Below are positions 8,985 through 18,196 of a stretch of 38,302 nt of DNA, piece after piece. Each line of letters opens with the position of its first letter. Positions within the stretch are counted from its first letter, which is position 1. The translations under genes were made by a program, and so were the position numbers. Location: NCBI GenBank assembly GCA_028274865.1, contig JAQCMY010000087.1, positions 1-38,302 on the forward strand. The letters are read 5' to 3'. The DNA is from Haloferacaceae archaeon (lineage in GTDB: Archaea; Halobacteriota; Halobacteria; Halobacteriales; Haloferacaceae). The notes below the pieces were generated by a model. That model worked only from the letters and a program-made list of their open reading frames with translations. It did not search any database and was not told the DNA's origin.

Positions 8985-9609
8985 CTACGTGGCGAGGACA
9001 GCGCCGTCGGCGGCGTAGTCGACGTCGATGCTTTTGACGCGCCAGTCGGCGTCAAAGACGTTTTCGCGGTGGCCGGGGGAGTCGAGCCAACTGTCGACGA
9101 ACGTCTGGCTGATGGCGGTGGCGTCATCAAGATCGTTGGGGTAGTGCTTTGCGACGTTCTCACCGCATTGCCGCCAATCGTAGCCCGCGCGGTCGTACTG
9201 GTCGGGAAGTGTACGTCCGCCAGGGGTCTCGTGACCGGTGAAGTCGGCGTCGACCATGTGCGTACTGTGACTCCGGGCAATGGTCGCGAGATGCGGGTCG
9301 GCGTCGAGCGCGTCCCGCCCGTGGCTGCGGCGGGCGTGATTCGTGGCGTCGTGGATGGCGCGTTCGAGTTGGCGCCGGGAGACGCTCGGGCTGAAGTCGA
9401 TAGGATTCGCGCGTGCGCGGATAGTGAATGTCGCCGCCGCAGTCGCTGCACGTACTGGCTGGGCGGATGGGTGCGCCGCAACGACTGCACTCATGGCCGC
9501 CGTCGACGACAACGACGAGGCCGTCGCACGTCCGGTGGTCGTGGTGCGAGCGGCGGCTCACCCGCCCGCAGTCGTCACAGGTATGAACGGGCGTCAGGAC
9601 GTTCGTCAC
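8985..9609 (-). pseudogene. Zinc-ribbon + CAP/SCP-domain protein split by a frameshift (or sequencing error)
   Basis: N-terminal part in one frame (CDDC...CSRCGAPIRPASTCSDCGGDIHYPRTR), CAP domain in another frame (NPIDFSPSVSRRQLERAIHDATNHARRSHGRDAL...IARSHSTHMVDADFTGHE...GENVA...W.DSPGHRENV). The switch falls in a CGCGCG tract near 9410-9420. Confidence 0.72.
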
Positions 9610-10085
9610 GAGTCCTCACCTCGACCGAGACGGGCGGAGAGTGCGTCCGCGACCGAGTCGCCGGCCGTCCGCGTGCGCGACCGGAGGGCGTCGAGTGCGT
9701 CGCGGCAGCGGTCCGCGAGTCGTTCGGCTTCGGTGCGGGCGAAGAACCAGAGCGTGGCGGTGTAGACCCGCCAGCCCTCCGGGTCGTCGGACACGGCCTG
9801 TCCGATGGCTTCTTCGAGGGTCTTTCCGGGCTGTCCTCGTTGCATCAGCATCTCGTCGTCGATGCGGGCGAGTTCGGCGTAGGAGAATCCGTAGTCGATC
9901 CTGTACCGGAGGCCGAGGCGTCGGGCGAGCGACGGTGAGCGGTGATGGACGCCGAGCCTGCGTGCCAGGCCGCGCGTGACGCGTCGGGTGGTTCTGGCGA
10001 GCCAGAACAGCGGAAGTAGTGGGGTGGTCAGGTAGCGTCGCCAGCGTCGGTCGGTCGCGAACGAGAGCACGTCGTCGACGCTCAT
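9606..10085 (-). CDS. Protein of unknown function (159 aa), basic/hydrophobic N-terminus
   Basis: Complete ORF. Its stop overlaps the GTG start of the downstream zinc-ribbon-CAP gene (translational coupling geometry). Confidence 0.7.
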   Translation of the reverse strand: MSVDDVLSFATDRRWRRYLTTPLLPLFWLARTTRRVTRGLARRLGVHHRSPSLARRLGLRYRIDYGFSYAELARIDDEMLMQRGQPGKTLEEAIGQAVSDDPEGWRVYTATLWFFARTEAERLADRCRDALDALRSRTRTAGDSVADALSARLGRGEDS

Positions 10086-10119
10086 ACCACCTAGTGCGCT
10101 GCGCTTGGGCTTGAGGGCG

Positions 10120-10133
10120 TGTAGGGGGCTACA
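10120..10133. promoter_or_regulatory. Inverted repeat TGTAG-GGGG-CTACA upstream of the 10085 gene
   Basis: Perfect 5-bp arms in an intergenic region; half-sites as in the CTACA-N5-TGTAG palindromes at 15.3 and 28.8 kb but in the opposite arrangement. Confidence 0.3.
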
Positions 10134-10196
10134 ACGCGTGTGGACGGCGGTGCGTCGGCGCGCGTCACAACCCTCCTCGAGACCGTCATGGGTTCG

Positions 10197-13100
10197 TCAG
10201 TCGTACACGGTCGCTTCGAGTCGGTCGTCGACGTCGACGTCGTGGACGGCTTCCATCCGGTCGCCAGTGATGGTGGCGGCGTCGTGGTCGATGAGGTGGT
10301 CGATGGCGTCCTCGAGACGGTTCTCGATGCGGGCGCCGACCCGTTGGTAGCCGAGGCGGCGTGCGGTTTCGAGGACGAGGTCATCGCGGGTCATGGCGCC
10401 GCCGTTCGCGAGCAGGACGTAGCACGCCTTCGCGAGTTCGGCGAGCGGGACCTCGGTAATCTCCCGGCGTGCGTCGCTGTCGGGGTCGGCGTCGTCGTGG
10501 TCGCGGAGGGGGAGGTCGGCGGCGTCGCGGGGTGGCCAGAGGAAGCCGTCGTGGACGTGGAGGTGGCCGGCGTCGGCGACAATCTGGGTTTGAGCTTCAA
10601 GACGCTCGCGGAGGCGGGGGTCGAGACGGTCGGCGTCCAGCGACTCCACGAGGGTGCGGTACGCTGCCGTCTCGCTGATCGGGCCGGCGTCGGCGACGAC
10701 GGCGAGGAGCCCGCGCTGAACCTCTCGCGGCGGCACGCCGGCGTCGTCAGCCTCGAGTTCCGGGACAGCGGGTGATTCGTAGATCGTGAATGGGTCGCCG
10801 CCGTCGGACTGCACGGCCTGCGCGCCATCGTCGGCTTCGGCGGGGTCGGGGGTTTCGGCCTCGGTGTCGGTGGCGACCCTGTCGCGGTCGCTGGGCGGGT
10901 GGGCGAGCGTCGAGGCCGTCGCGGTCTCGTGCTCGGCGTCGGCGTCGCCGTGGACGCGGTCGGCGATGCGTTCGAGTTCCCGTTCGGGATCGGTCGCCCA
11001 CGCTTGCGCCCAGACGCGGTGGACGGCCCAGTCGCGGTCCGCGAGGACGTGCTGGCGGAGGCGCTCGCGGTCCCGCGTCGCGTCGGCGTGGCGGGCGGCG
11101 GCGCCGTCGAGTTCGATGCCGAGCGCGTACCGCTCCGGGTCGTCGGGGTCGCGGACGGCCATGTCGAGAACGTACCCCGCGGTCCCGAGGTCGACGTCGA
11201 CGTCGAACTCGGCGTCGGTGAGCGTCTCGTAGACGTCCCGCGCCAGCGGCGACGGGAACGACGCCGTGGCCTGAGTCGGGGAGTCGCTCGCGGGGGCGTC
11301 GCCGTCGGTGTCGCTCGCAGTCGGCGTGTCGATTGTCGGGTCGTGGTCCCGGACGTGTGCGAGGTAGCGCTTGAAGTCGGCGACGCCGCGATTGGTGGCG
11401 CCGGTGGTGTCGACGTCCTCGGGTTGCAGCGAGGAGACGACGGTGACCTGACGGCGGGCGCGCGTGATCGCGACGTTCAGGCGGCGGTGGCCGCCGCTGT
11501 CGTTCAGCGGCCCGAAGTTCGCGGTGACCTCGCCGTCAGCGTCGGGGCCGTAGCCGACGCTGAAGACGATGCGGTCGCGTTCGTCGCCCTGCACGACCTC
11601 GAGGCTCTTGACGAAGAACCCCTCATGGACGTCGTCGCGGCCGACGAACGCGTCGAGCGCCGGGGCCTCGCGGCGGCGGTCGGCGAGCGCGTCGCGGATG
11701 GCGCGCTCTTGGGCGCGACTGAACGCGACCACGCCAAGGCTCTCATCGGGGCGCTCGTCGGCGTGGGCGGCGACGATGTCGACGACGCGCTCTGCCTCGC
11801 GCTCGTTTCGACGGGTGTCGCCGCGGTCGTAGACGCCGTCTTCGACGTACTCGAACGCGAGGCCCGTGGTCGGGTCGCCGGGCGCCGGCGTGGCGAACGT
11901 GCGGAGGCGGCCGTCGTAGTAGCGGTCGTTCGAGAACGCGACCAGGGACGGGTCCGCGCTCCGGTAGTGCCACGTGAGGTACTGCTCGGGGAGGACGGCT
12001 GCGGCCTCGTCGAGGACGCTCTCCAGATCCGTGCGGCCGCCGGTGTCGTCGACGACGTCGGTCTCGAAGAACGACGTCGGCGGGAGCTGGTTTGCGTCAC
12101 CGGCGACGATGACCTGGTCGGCGCGGACGAGCGCGCTCGCGGCCTTCGCTGGCGGTATCTGGCTGGCCTCGTCGAACACGACCGCGTCGAACTCGATGGC
12201 GTCGAGCGCGAGCGACTCCGCCACCGTACGCGGACTCATCATGAAGCATGGCTTGAGCTGCTGGACGACCCCGCCGGCGTCCGCGAACAGCTCGCGGAGC
12301 GGGCGCTGGTGGTGGGCCTTCCCGATCTCGCGCTTGAGGACGACCTGCGCGGCGCTGTCGGCGTGCTCAAGTTCGACGCTCGGACGGTGGCTCGTGACCG
12401 CGTGGCGAACGACCGCCGCGTCATGCTCGCGAAGCGCGGCGTCGCGCTCGCGGTACGTCGCGAGGTGGTGCGCGTACGTCTCGGCGTTGAACGCGTCGAG
12501 ATCCGTTGCGTCGTAGAGCGCGTTCAACCACTGCCGGTAGAACTCGCGCTCGAACGCGCTGACGACGTGCTCGGGGTCGTGGCCAGCGTCGAGGAACGCG
12601 TCGAGGTAGTGGCCGGCGACGGTGTCGGCGACGCGTTCGCGAGCGTGCCGGAAGGCGACCCAGTCCTGGAGACGGTCCAGGTTCTCGCGGAGCGACTCGA
12701 GGACCTCGCGCTGGGCTGCCCACGACGCCTCGGGGAACGCGGTGCCGTCGGCGTCGATTTGGTCGAGTGCGACGAACGACGCGAGGTCGTCGCGAGCGGT
12801 CCGGAAGCGCTCGCGGGCCGCGACGAGTTCGGCGCAGAGGTCGTCGACGGTGCCGAGCGCGCCCTCGTCGAGCCCGCCTGCGGCCCGCTCGGGGTCGACG
12901 ACGCCCGTGTCGGCGACCGCGCGCACCCAGTCCGCAACGCCCTGCACGTGCGCCCAGTCGACCGCGCCCTGCACGCGCTCGACGTCCACGCCGTTCCCGT
13001 CGAGGGCCGGAACGCCGGCGTCGCCGTCGACGAACGGCGCGAGGTAGCGGGCGTCGACGTCGATTTCGGCGATAGTGTCCTCGGCGGCCTGGAGCGCGCG

Positions 13101-15170
13101 GAGGCGGCGGGCGTCCTCGCGGAGCGCGGCGAGGTCGGGGTCGTAGCCGTCGCGGGCGTGACTGACGAGCCGGCGCTTCAGCCGCCGGTAGCTCGGCCGG
13201 ACGTACCGGAACAGCCCGTACGCGCTGAGGGCCTCGTGAAGCTCGCGGCCGTCCTCGTCGAAGATGCTCGGTGCGTACCGCTCGCGGAGATGGCACTCGT
13301 GGTCGGCGCGTTCGACGGCCGCGCCGGCAAGCGTTCCGACGGGACCGTCGGGCGCGTGGAACGCGGGGTCGAGGAGGACCTCGGGAAGCGAGTCGACTGG
13401 CGCGTCCGCGAGTCGGTCGAGCGCGCGCTCGGCGTCCTCGAATGCGCTCGCGTCGCGGAGGTCCACGCCGAAGGTCGACGAGAGGCGGTCGGCGAGGTCG
13501 CGCATGGCGTCGACGGCATCGAGTTGGGCGTCGATTGCGTCGGCGACGCGCTCGCGGGTGTCGACGCGCCAGTCGCCAACGGTCGCCGCCCGCCAGGGGT
13601 GCGAGTCGTGGTCCGCGATGGCGTCCTCGAACGCGGCGAGCTCGCGGAGGGCGGCGATGGCGTCGTCGACCGCCGCCTGGCCGACCGCGAGCGGGTCGGC
13701 GATGTCGACGTCGACGCTGGGCTCGTCGCGGCCGGCGGCGACGATGCCCAGTGCCTCGTAGGGCGTCACCACGAACCCGTCGGGTGGCGTCGTCAGGCGG
13801 TCGGCGTGCTCGTCGAGCATCGCAGCCGCATCCTCTCGGCGGCTCCGGCACGCGTCCCGGCCCGCAGGCGGGTCGGCGGTGTCGGCGCGGAGTTCGCGTC
13901 CGAGGGCGTCCAAGACCTTCGACTTCGTCGCGTGCTGGCCGTGGGCCTCGAGGCAGAACCGGCCGAGGCCGACCTCGTCGAGCCGCGACTTCACGACCTC
14001 TAAGGCCGCCTGCTTCTCGCTGACGAACAGGACGCGTTCGCCGCGCGCGAGCTTCGCCGCGACGACGTTCGCGATCGTCTGGCTCTTGCCCGTCCCCGGC
14101 GGGCCCTGGAGGACGAAGCTCTCTCCGTCGAGGGCCGCGTCGATGGCCGCTTGCTGGCTCGGGTCCGCTTCCAGGACCTGCGCGGGAGGATCGTCGGCGT
14201 CGCCAGCCGCTAGCTCGCCGGCGCGTGGGTCGGCCTGGAGGGCGTCGAGGGCGCCCGTATTGCCGGCGATGGCGCGGACGAGCGGGTCGCTCGCGATGGC
14301 GTCGCGGTTCCGGTCGAAGTCCTCGTAGAGGCTGACGGTCGCGAAGTCGAAGATGCAGACCGCGAGTTCGCGCGATATCCTCCAGTCGGGGAACGAGTCC
14401 GCGATGGCGGCGACGGCGTCGAAGGCGTCGTCAAGCTCGTCGACGCCGACGTCGCCGTCGCTGGGAAGGTCGAGGTCGCGTTCGGCCTGGAGCTTCCGGC
14501 GGAGCGCGGGGTTGACGACGATCGGGTCGCCGTCGAACGTCACGGTGTGCGCGTGGACGGCCTCGGGCGTCGCCGGGCGGTGCTCGAGTTCGACCGGCAG
14601 GAGGAACAGCGGCGACTCGTAGGGGTCGTCGTCGCCGGGGTCGGTCCACGCGAGGCGGCCGACGGAGAGGAACAACGTGTCCGCGCCGCGCTCGCGGAGG
14701 TACTGGCGGTGGTAGCGCGCGATGGATTTGAGCGACTCGCTAGCTACATCGGGCGGCCGAGTCGCGACCGCCGCCCCCGCGTCCACCGTCCCGTCGTCGG
14801 CGGGGTCGCGAGCCGCCGTCGGGTCCGTGCGCGCCGTCTCCGGCGGGTCGTCCGCCGTCGCCTTCACGAGTTCGACCGCGCCCGTCTCGCGGAGGCGGTC
14901 GACGACGGGTCCGGCACTCGCCGCGAGCGGGAGTGACTTCGTCTTCGTCGGCGAGAAGTCCACGAGTGCGTTCCGACGCGTCAGATCCAGTAGTTGCTCC
15001 TGCCATCCCTCGACGACCGCATCCACGTCCGCGTTCGAGTCCGCATCCACGTCCGCGTTCGCGTCCGCATCCACGTCCGCATTCGCGTCCGCATCCACGT
15101 CCGCGTTCGCGTCCACGTCCACGTCAGCGGCCCGTTCCGCGTCCGAGTCGTCGGATTCCGCGTCGGTCAT
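10197..15170 (-). CDS. DUF4011-type SF1 helicase with Vsr/DUF559-like nuclease and DUF3320 C-terminal domains (1657 aa)
   Basis: 'WQEQLLDLTRRNALVDF', Walker A LQGPPGTGKSQTIAN, VVFDEASQIPP, 'RRLNVAITRARRQVTVVSSL', nuclease-like 'YVLDMAVRDPDDPERYALGIELDGAAARHADATRDRERLRQHVL', and C-terminal 'VPLAELAKACYVLLANGGAMTRDDLVLETARRLGYQRVGARI'. Confidence 0.95.
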   Translation of the reverse strand: MTDAESDDSDAERAADVDVDANADVDADANADVDADANADVDADSNADVDAVVEGWQEQLLDLTRRNALVDFSPTKTKSLPLAASAGPVVDRLRETGAVELVKATADDPPETARTDPTAARDPADDGTVDAGAAVATRPPDVASESLKSIARYHRQYLRERGADTLFLSVGRLAWTDPGDDDPYESPLFLLPVELEHRPATPEAVHAHTVTFDGDPIVVNPALRRKLQAERDLDLPSDGDVGVDELDDAFDAVAAIADSFPDWRISRELAVCIFDFATVSLYEDFDRNRDAIASDPLVRAIAGNTGALDALQADPRAGELAAGDADDPPAQVLEADPSQQAAIDAALDGESFVLQGPPGTGKSQTIANVVAAKLARGERVLFVSEKQAALEVVKSRLDEVGLGRFCLEAHGQHATKSKVLDALGRELRADTADPPAGRDACRSRREDAAAMLDEHADRLTTPPDGFVVTPYEALGIVAAGRDEPSVDVDIADPLAVGQAAVDDAIAALRELAAFEDAIADHDSHPWRAATVGDWRVDTRERVADAIDAQLDAVDAMRDLADRLSSTFGVDLRDASAFEDAERALDRLADAPVDSLPEVLLDPAFHAPDGPVGTLAGAAVERADHECHLRERYAPSIFDEDGRELHEALSAYGLFRYVRPSYRRLKRRLVSHARDGYDPDLAALREDARRLRALQAAEDTIAEIDVDARYLAPFVDGDAGVPALDGNGVDVERVQGAVDWAHVQGVADWVRAVADTGVVDPERAAGGLDEGALGTVDDLCAELVAARERFRTARDDLASFVALDQIDADGTAFPEASWAAQREVLESLRENLDRLQDWVAFRHARERVADTVAGHYLDAFLDAGHDPEHVVSAFEREFYRQWLNALYDATDLDAFNAETYAHHLATYRERDAALREHDAAVVRHAVTSHRPSVELEHADSAAQVVLKREIGKAHHQRPLRELFADAGGVVQQLKPCFMMSPRTVAESLALDAIEFDAVVFDEASQIPPAKAASALVRADQVIVAGDANQLPPTSFFETDVVDDTGGRTDLESVLDEAAAVLPEQYLTWHYRSADPSLVAFSNDRYYDGRLRTFATPAPGDPTTGLAFEYVEDGVYDRGDTRRNEREAERVVDIVAAHADERPDESLGVVAFSRAQERAIRDALADRRREAPALDAFVGRDDVHEGFFVKSLEVVQGDERDRIVFSVGYGPDADGEVTANFGPLNDSGGHRRLNVAITRARRQVTVVSSLQPEDVDTTGATNRGVADFKRYLAHVRDHDPTIDTPTASDTDGDAPASDSPTQATASFPSPLARDVYETLTDAEFDVDVDLGTAGYVLDMAVRDPDDPERYALGIELDGAAARHADATRDRERLRQHVLADRDWAVHRVWAQAWATDPERELERIADRVHGDADAEHETATASTLAHPPSDRDRVATDTEAETPDPAEADDGAQAVQSDGGDPFTIYESPAVPELEADDAGVPPREVQRGLLAVVADAGPISETAAYRTLVESLDADRLDPRLRERLEAQTQIVADAGHLHVHDGFLWPPRDAADLPLRDHDDADPDSDARREITEVPLAELAKACYVLLANGGAMTRDDLVLETARRLGYQRVGARIENRLEDAIDHLIDHDAATITGDRMEAVHDVDVDDRLEATVYD
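15019..15114 (-). repeat. Four near-identical 24-bp tandem repeats encoding (DVDADANA)n in the helicase N-terminus
   Basis: Units 15019-15042, 15043-15066, 15067-15090 and 15091-15114 (GCATCCACGTCCGCGTTCGCGTCC with few changes). Confidence 0.95.
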
Positions 15171-15328
15171 CTCGCCACCTCCTGGGTCGGGGGTCGCGAT
15201 TCGTCCGCCGGTCGACAGTACGGCGTCACGAGCGTCATCTCATCCGAAGGTCGCACGTCCAGGGTTTAGGTGGCGTTCGCGACGCACAACTCCTGTAGCA
15301 CCCCAGCTCTTGGTCGGCTACGTGACTC

Positions 15329-15345
15329 GCTACACGCCCTGTAGG
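15329..15345. promoter_or_regulatory. CTACA-N5-TGTAG palindrome between divergent genes
   Basis: GCTACACGCCCTGTAGG, about 50 bp upstream of the ATG at 15397; similar to the palindrome at 28825. Confidence 0.4.
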
Positions 15346-15396
15346 CACGCTCAGGGTCCTATACCGCTAGCTTCCGACCGTCCTCGTGAGTTCCTC

Positions 15397-15978
15397 ATGC
15401 ACGAGAAACCACGTGATTCGGCGTTCTACGAAACGATCATCGAACACCTCGTCGACGACTGCCCGTGGGTCGGCGTCGATGACGAAGTCAGACCGAGCGA
15501 GGTCGCCGCCATCGCGGCCGACCCCACGACCGTCGCCGAACTCCAGTTAACGCACCTCTACACCGACGCGGAGCTGTACTGCAAGCTCCCGGATCCGGCC
15601 AAGGGTACGGCCGCACACCTCGTCCTCTACCAGGGATTGGACCGCGCCATCGACGGCCGCGGCGACGCGAGTGACGACGGGTTCGTCGAAGCGCTCGCCA
15701 CCGCTCACGAGACCATCGCCAGCGTTCACGCGAGCGAGTACGTCACGCCCGCCGCCGACCACACCGTCATGCTCGAAGCACACGTTCCCCACAGCTACAC
15801 CGAAGAAAAACTATACTCGATGATGACCGCCATCACGGCGACCGCACTCCGCGTACAGCGCCTCCACGGCGACCTCCGCGCGACCGTCAACGCCGTGTCG
15901 GGCCTCGAGTCCGACGGCGGCCACCGGCGCTCGACGCCGGCACTTGAATCCAGCGTTGGGTCAGCGTGCCAACGGTAG
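15397..15978 (+). CDS. Protein of unknown function (193 aa)
   Basis: ATG at 15397 (MHEKPRDSAFYETIIEHLVDDCPWVGVDDEV...), acidic halophilic composition; C-terminus overlaps the convergent HEAT gene by 18 bp. Confidence 0.75.
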   Translation: MHEKPRDSAFYETIIEHLVDDCPWVGVDDEVRPSEVAAIAADPTTVAELQLTHLYTDAELYCKLPDPAKGTAAHLVLYQGLDRAIDGRGDASDDGFVEALATAHETIASVHASEYVTPAADHTVMLEAHVPHSYTEEKLYSMMTAITATALRVQRLHGDLRATVNAVSGLESDGGHRRSTPALESSVGSACQR

Positions 15979-17982
15979 CCTCGCCACGCACCCAGACCTC
16001 CACTCCCGTATGCACTCTGGACTGGCAGCCATCGAGTCCGCGACGGGCCAGCACGACGTACCAGTCGAGCGACGACACCGGGGGATGTGTTGACCGTGTC
16101 GGATCTCCGCTTCGACGACGTCGTGGATACCGTCCAAGTCAAGTACGACGGCTATCGCGTCCTTCGGTAGCGACGAGAGCGCCCGGAGACTGTTCCTGAG
16201 CGCGCCGAGCGCGTACCACCGCCGTCGGTCGTCGTCGGAGTCGAAGACCGCCTCGACGTAGGCGTCGACGGCTGGTACGGCCGTCCGCGGGTTCAACCCG
16301 ACGATCTCCCCGAGGGTGCGCGTGTTGAACGTACGCTGGGCGATGCCGAGGAGCAACCCGTGAAACACGTGCTCGACGAACGGCTCCGTGACGTCGGTCG
16401 CGAGCGACCGGTCGACGATGGCGAGTTCCCCGAGCGCCTGCTTTGCCCACTGGCGCTCTAGCTCGGGCGTCTCCGGGTCCTGCCAGAAGTCGACGAGCGG
16501 CGGCCGCGGGTCCGTGGCCGCGTCTGGTACTGCAATCGTCGCGATGGCGAGTGCCTTCAGCAGCGGCGTCCTGAGTGTGGTGTTCGTGTGTTCTATCGCC
16601 GCCATGAGAGGGTCCAATGCCTCCGGGATGCGTTCGGCGGCCGCGAGGAGGAGTTCCGCGAACCCAATAACCGCCCGTTCCTTTGCGTCGCCCTCGGCTG
16701 TCCGAACCGCTGTCTGCAGTGTCTCGAGGACGCCGCCGTCATTGACGTTACCTGCCTCGATGACGCGTCCGAGCTCGCGGAGGACCGCCAGTCCTGGCCG
16801 GGAGTCCGACGCGTCGAGGCGGTCGACGTACGTCTGGACGCCCGTCGAGAACGACGCCGGCGTGGCGACCGCGACGGCGCCGAGTGCGGTCCGCGCACGG
16901 TTCTGGAGTCGCAAGTACGTCTCCCCATTCCCTGCCTGCGCTCGCAACTGTGGACTGACGTCGACGAGCGCGTCGGCGTCACCTAACCGGTACTCTCCGA
17001 CCGCAACGGCCATCGCGTCTCGAACGTTGCCGTCGCGGTCACGCATGGTGTCGATGAGCGCGTCGACCGGCCTCGACGCGTCGACGGCGAGGCTTTCGAT
17101 TGCGACGCCTTCTCCGACGGCACGTGCGGTGTCAATCCGAGGGCCGCCGTCGGTCGCTCGCGTCTCCTCGACGAACGCGTCGAACGACCGGATAGACGTG
17201 AAGTCCTCCGCTGTCGTCGGTTGTGCGGCCACGAGTGCGTCGGTCGCGACCGCGAGGTAGGCTTGCGTTCGATTCAGGTCGCTTGTCGCGACCGCTTCGA
17301 GCGCGTCCGCGACCGGGTCTGGATCGGTTACCTGGTCGGCGTGCGTGACGAGGAGGACGGCCAGCAGTCGCGTCGCGTGCCGAACCGCCTCGTTCGTGTT
17401 GTCGGCCGCCATCAGTGGGGGCTTGGCATCCTGGAGGTATTCGGCGAGCACGCGACAGACCAAGTCGAATTCGAACCACGACGCGACGTGGTCCGCGACG
17501 GCGTCTGGCCGCCACTTGGTCAGGTCCGCAAGCAGCGCGACGCTCGACCCCGTCGTCTCTCGCGTGAACGCGAAAGCGAGGACGTAGGCCGCGGGGTCCG
17601 CGAGCTCGACTGCGGGGTCGTCGAACGCGTCGAGCGTCTCGAATATCGAGGGGTCCGTGACGGTCTCGAGCACCGAGAGGACGGTCCGCTGGAGGTCGAG
17701 CGAGAGGCCACGCACCAGGATCAGTTCTCCCGCAGACCCCGTTCCGACCAGCCGCCGCACTTCCTCCATCAGGATGCTTGGGAGGATTGGCGCGAAGTGC
17801 TGGGCGGTCTCCGCGTTGTCCTCCGCGTACTCGAGGAGCGCTTGGCACGCGTCGTGTCGCCGCTCGAGGTCGCCGCGAGGGTTCTCGGAGCTAACCGATG
17901 CCTGGAGCGTGTCGACCATCTCCTCCGGCGTGTACCCACCGACCCGACCTTCCTCGTCTTCCTCCCCGTTCGCCGTCGTCAT
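15961..17982 (-). CDS. HEAT-repeat-like protein (673 aa; last ~45 aa compositionally different)
   Basis: Helical repeats ('ELERQWAKQALGELAIVDRSLATDVTEPFVEHVF', 'RRRWYALGALRNSLRALSS'); ATG at 17982. Confidence 0.83.
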   Translation of the reverse strand: MTTANGEEDEEGRVGGYTPEEMVDTLQASVSSENPRGDLERRHDACQALLEYAEDNAETAQHFAPILPSILMEEVRRLVGTGSAGELILVRGLSLDLQRTVLSVLETVTDPSIFETLDAFDDPAVELADPAAYVLAFAFTRETTGSSVALLADLTKWRPDAVADHVASWFEFDLVCRVLAEYLQDAKPPLMAADNTNEAVRHATRLLAVLLVTHADQVTDPDPVADALEAVATSDLNRTQAYLAVATDALVAAQPTTAEDFTSIRSFDAFVEETRATDGGPRIDTARAVGEGVAIESLAVDASRPVDALIDTMRDRDGNVRDAMAVAVGEYRLGDADALVDVSPQLRAQAGNGETYLRLQNRARTALGAVAVATPASFSTGVQTYVDRLDASDSRPGLAVLRELGRVIEAGNVNDGGVLETLQTAVRTAEGDAKERAVIGFAELLLAAAERIPEALDPLMAAIEHTNTTLRTPLLKALAIATIAVPDAATDPRPPLVDFWQDPETPELERQWAKQALGELAIVDRSLATDVTEPFVEHVFHGLLLGIAQRTFNTRTLGEIVGLNPRTAVPAVDAYVEAVFDSDDDRRRWYALGALRNSLRALSSLPKDAIAVVLDLDGIHDVVEAEIRHGQHIPRCRRSTGTSCWPVADSMAASPECIREWRSGCVARLPLAR

Positions 17983-18162
17983 CGTCTGGTACGCCTCTCA
18001 CGCTCGGGACTCCTAAAACGCACGCCGCCGCGCGAAGCTCCGGTCCCCGCCCTCGTGGCGGTGTGTCCGAGGCTTGGAGTCGGACCAGTTCCCGATTGGA
18101 AGCCTCCGTGACGCCGCTTCGGGACTCCCGAACGGCGTCGATTCGAAACCGTGCAGGCCCTG

Positions 18163-18196
18163 TTACAAATTGCTGTTTGTAATTGTTGTTTGTAAT
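18163..18196. promoter_or_regulatory. AT-rich intergenic element: TTACAAA-N6-TTTGTAA inverted repeat plus direct repeat TGTTTGTAAT x2
   Basis: TTACAAA 18163-18169, TTTGTAA 18176-18182, TGTTTGTAAT at 18174-18183 and 18187-18196; lies between divergent HEAT genes in otherwise GC-rich DNA. Confidence 0.45.

Noticed and set aside
10899-14003. 1034-aa + strand ORF opposite the helicase gene
   Set aside because: Antisense open frame typical of high-GC haloarchaeal genes; the minus-strand ORF has full helicase motifs, while this one has no recognisable domain.
15019-15114. CRISPR-like array
   Set aside because: Units are contiguous 24-bp in-frame coding repeats without spacers; no CRISPR array or cas genes seen in the window.
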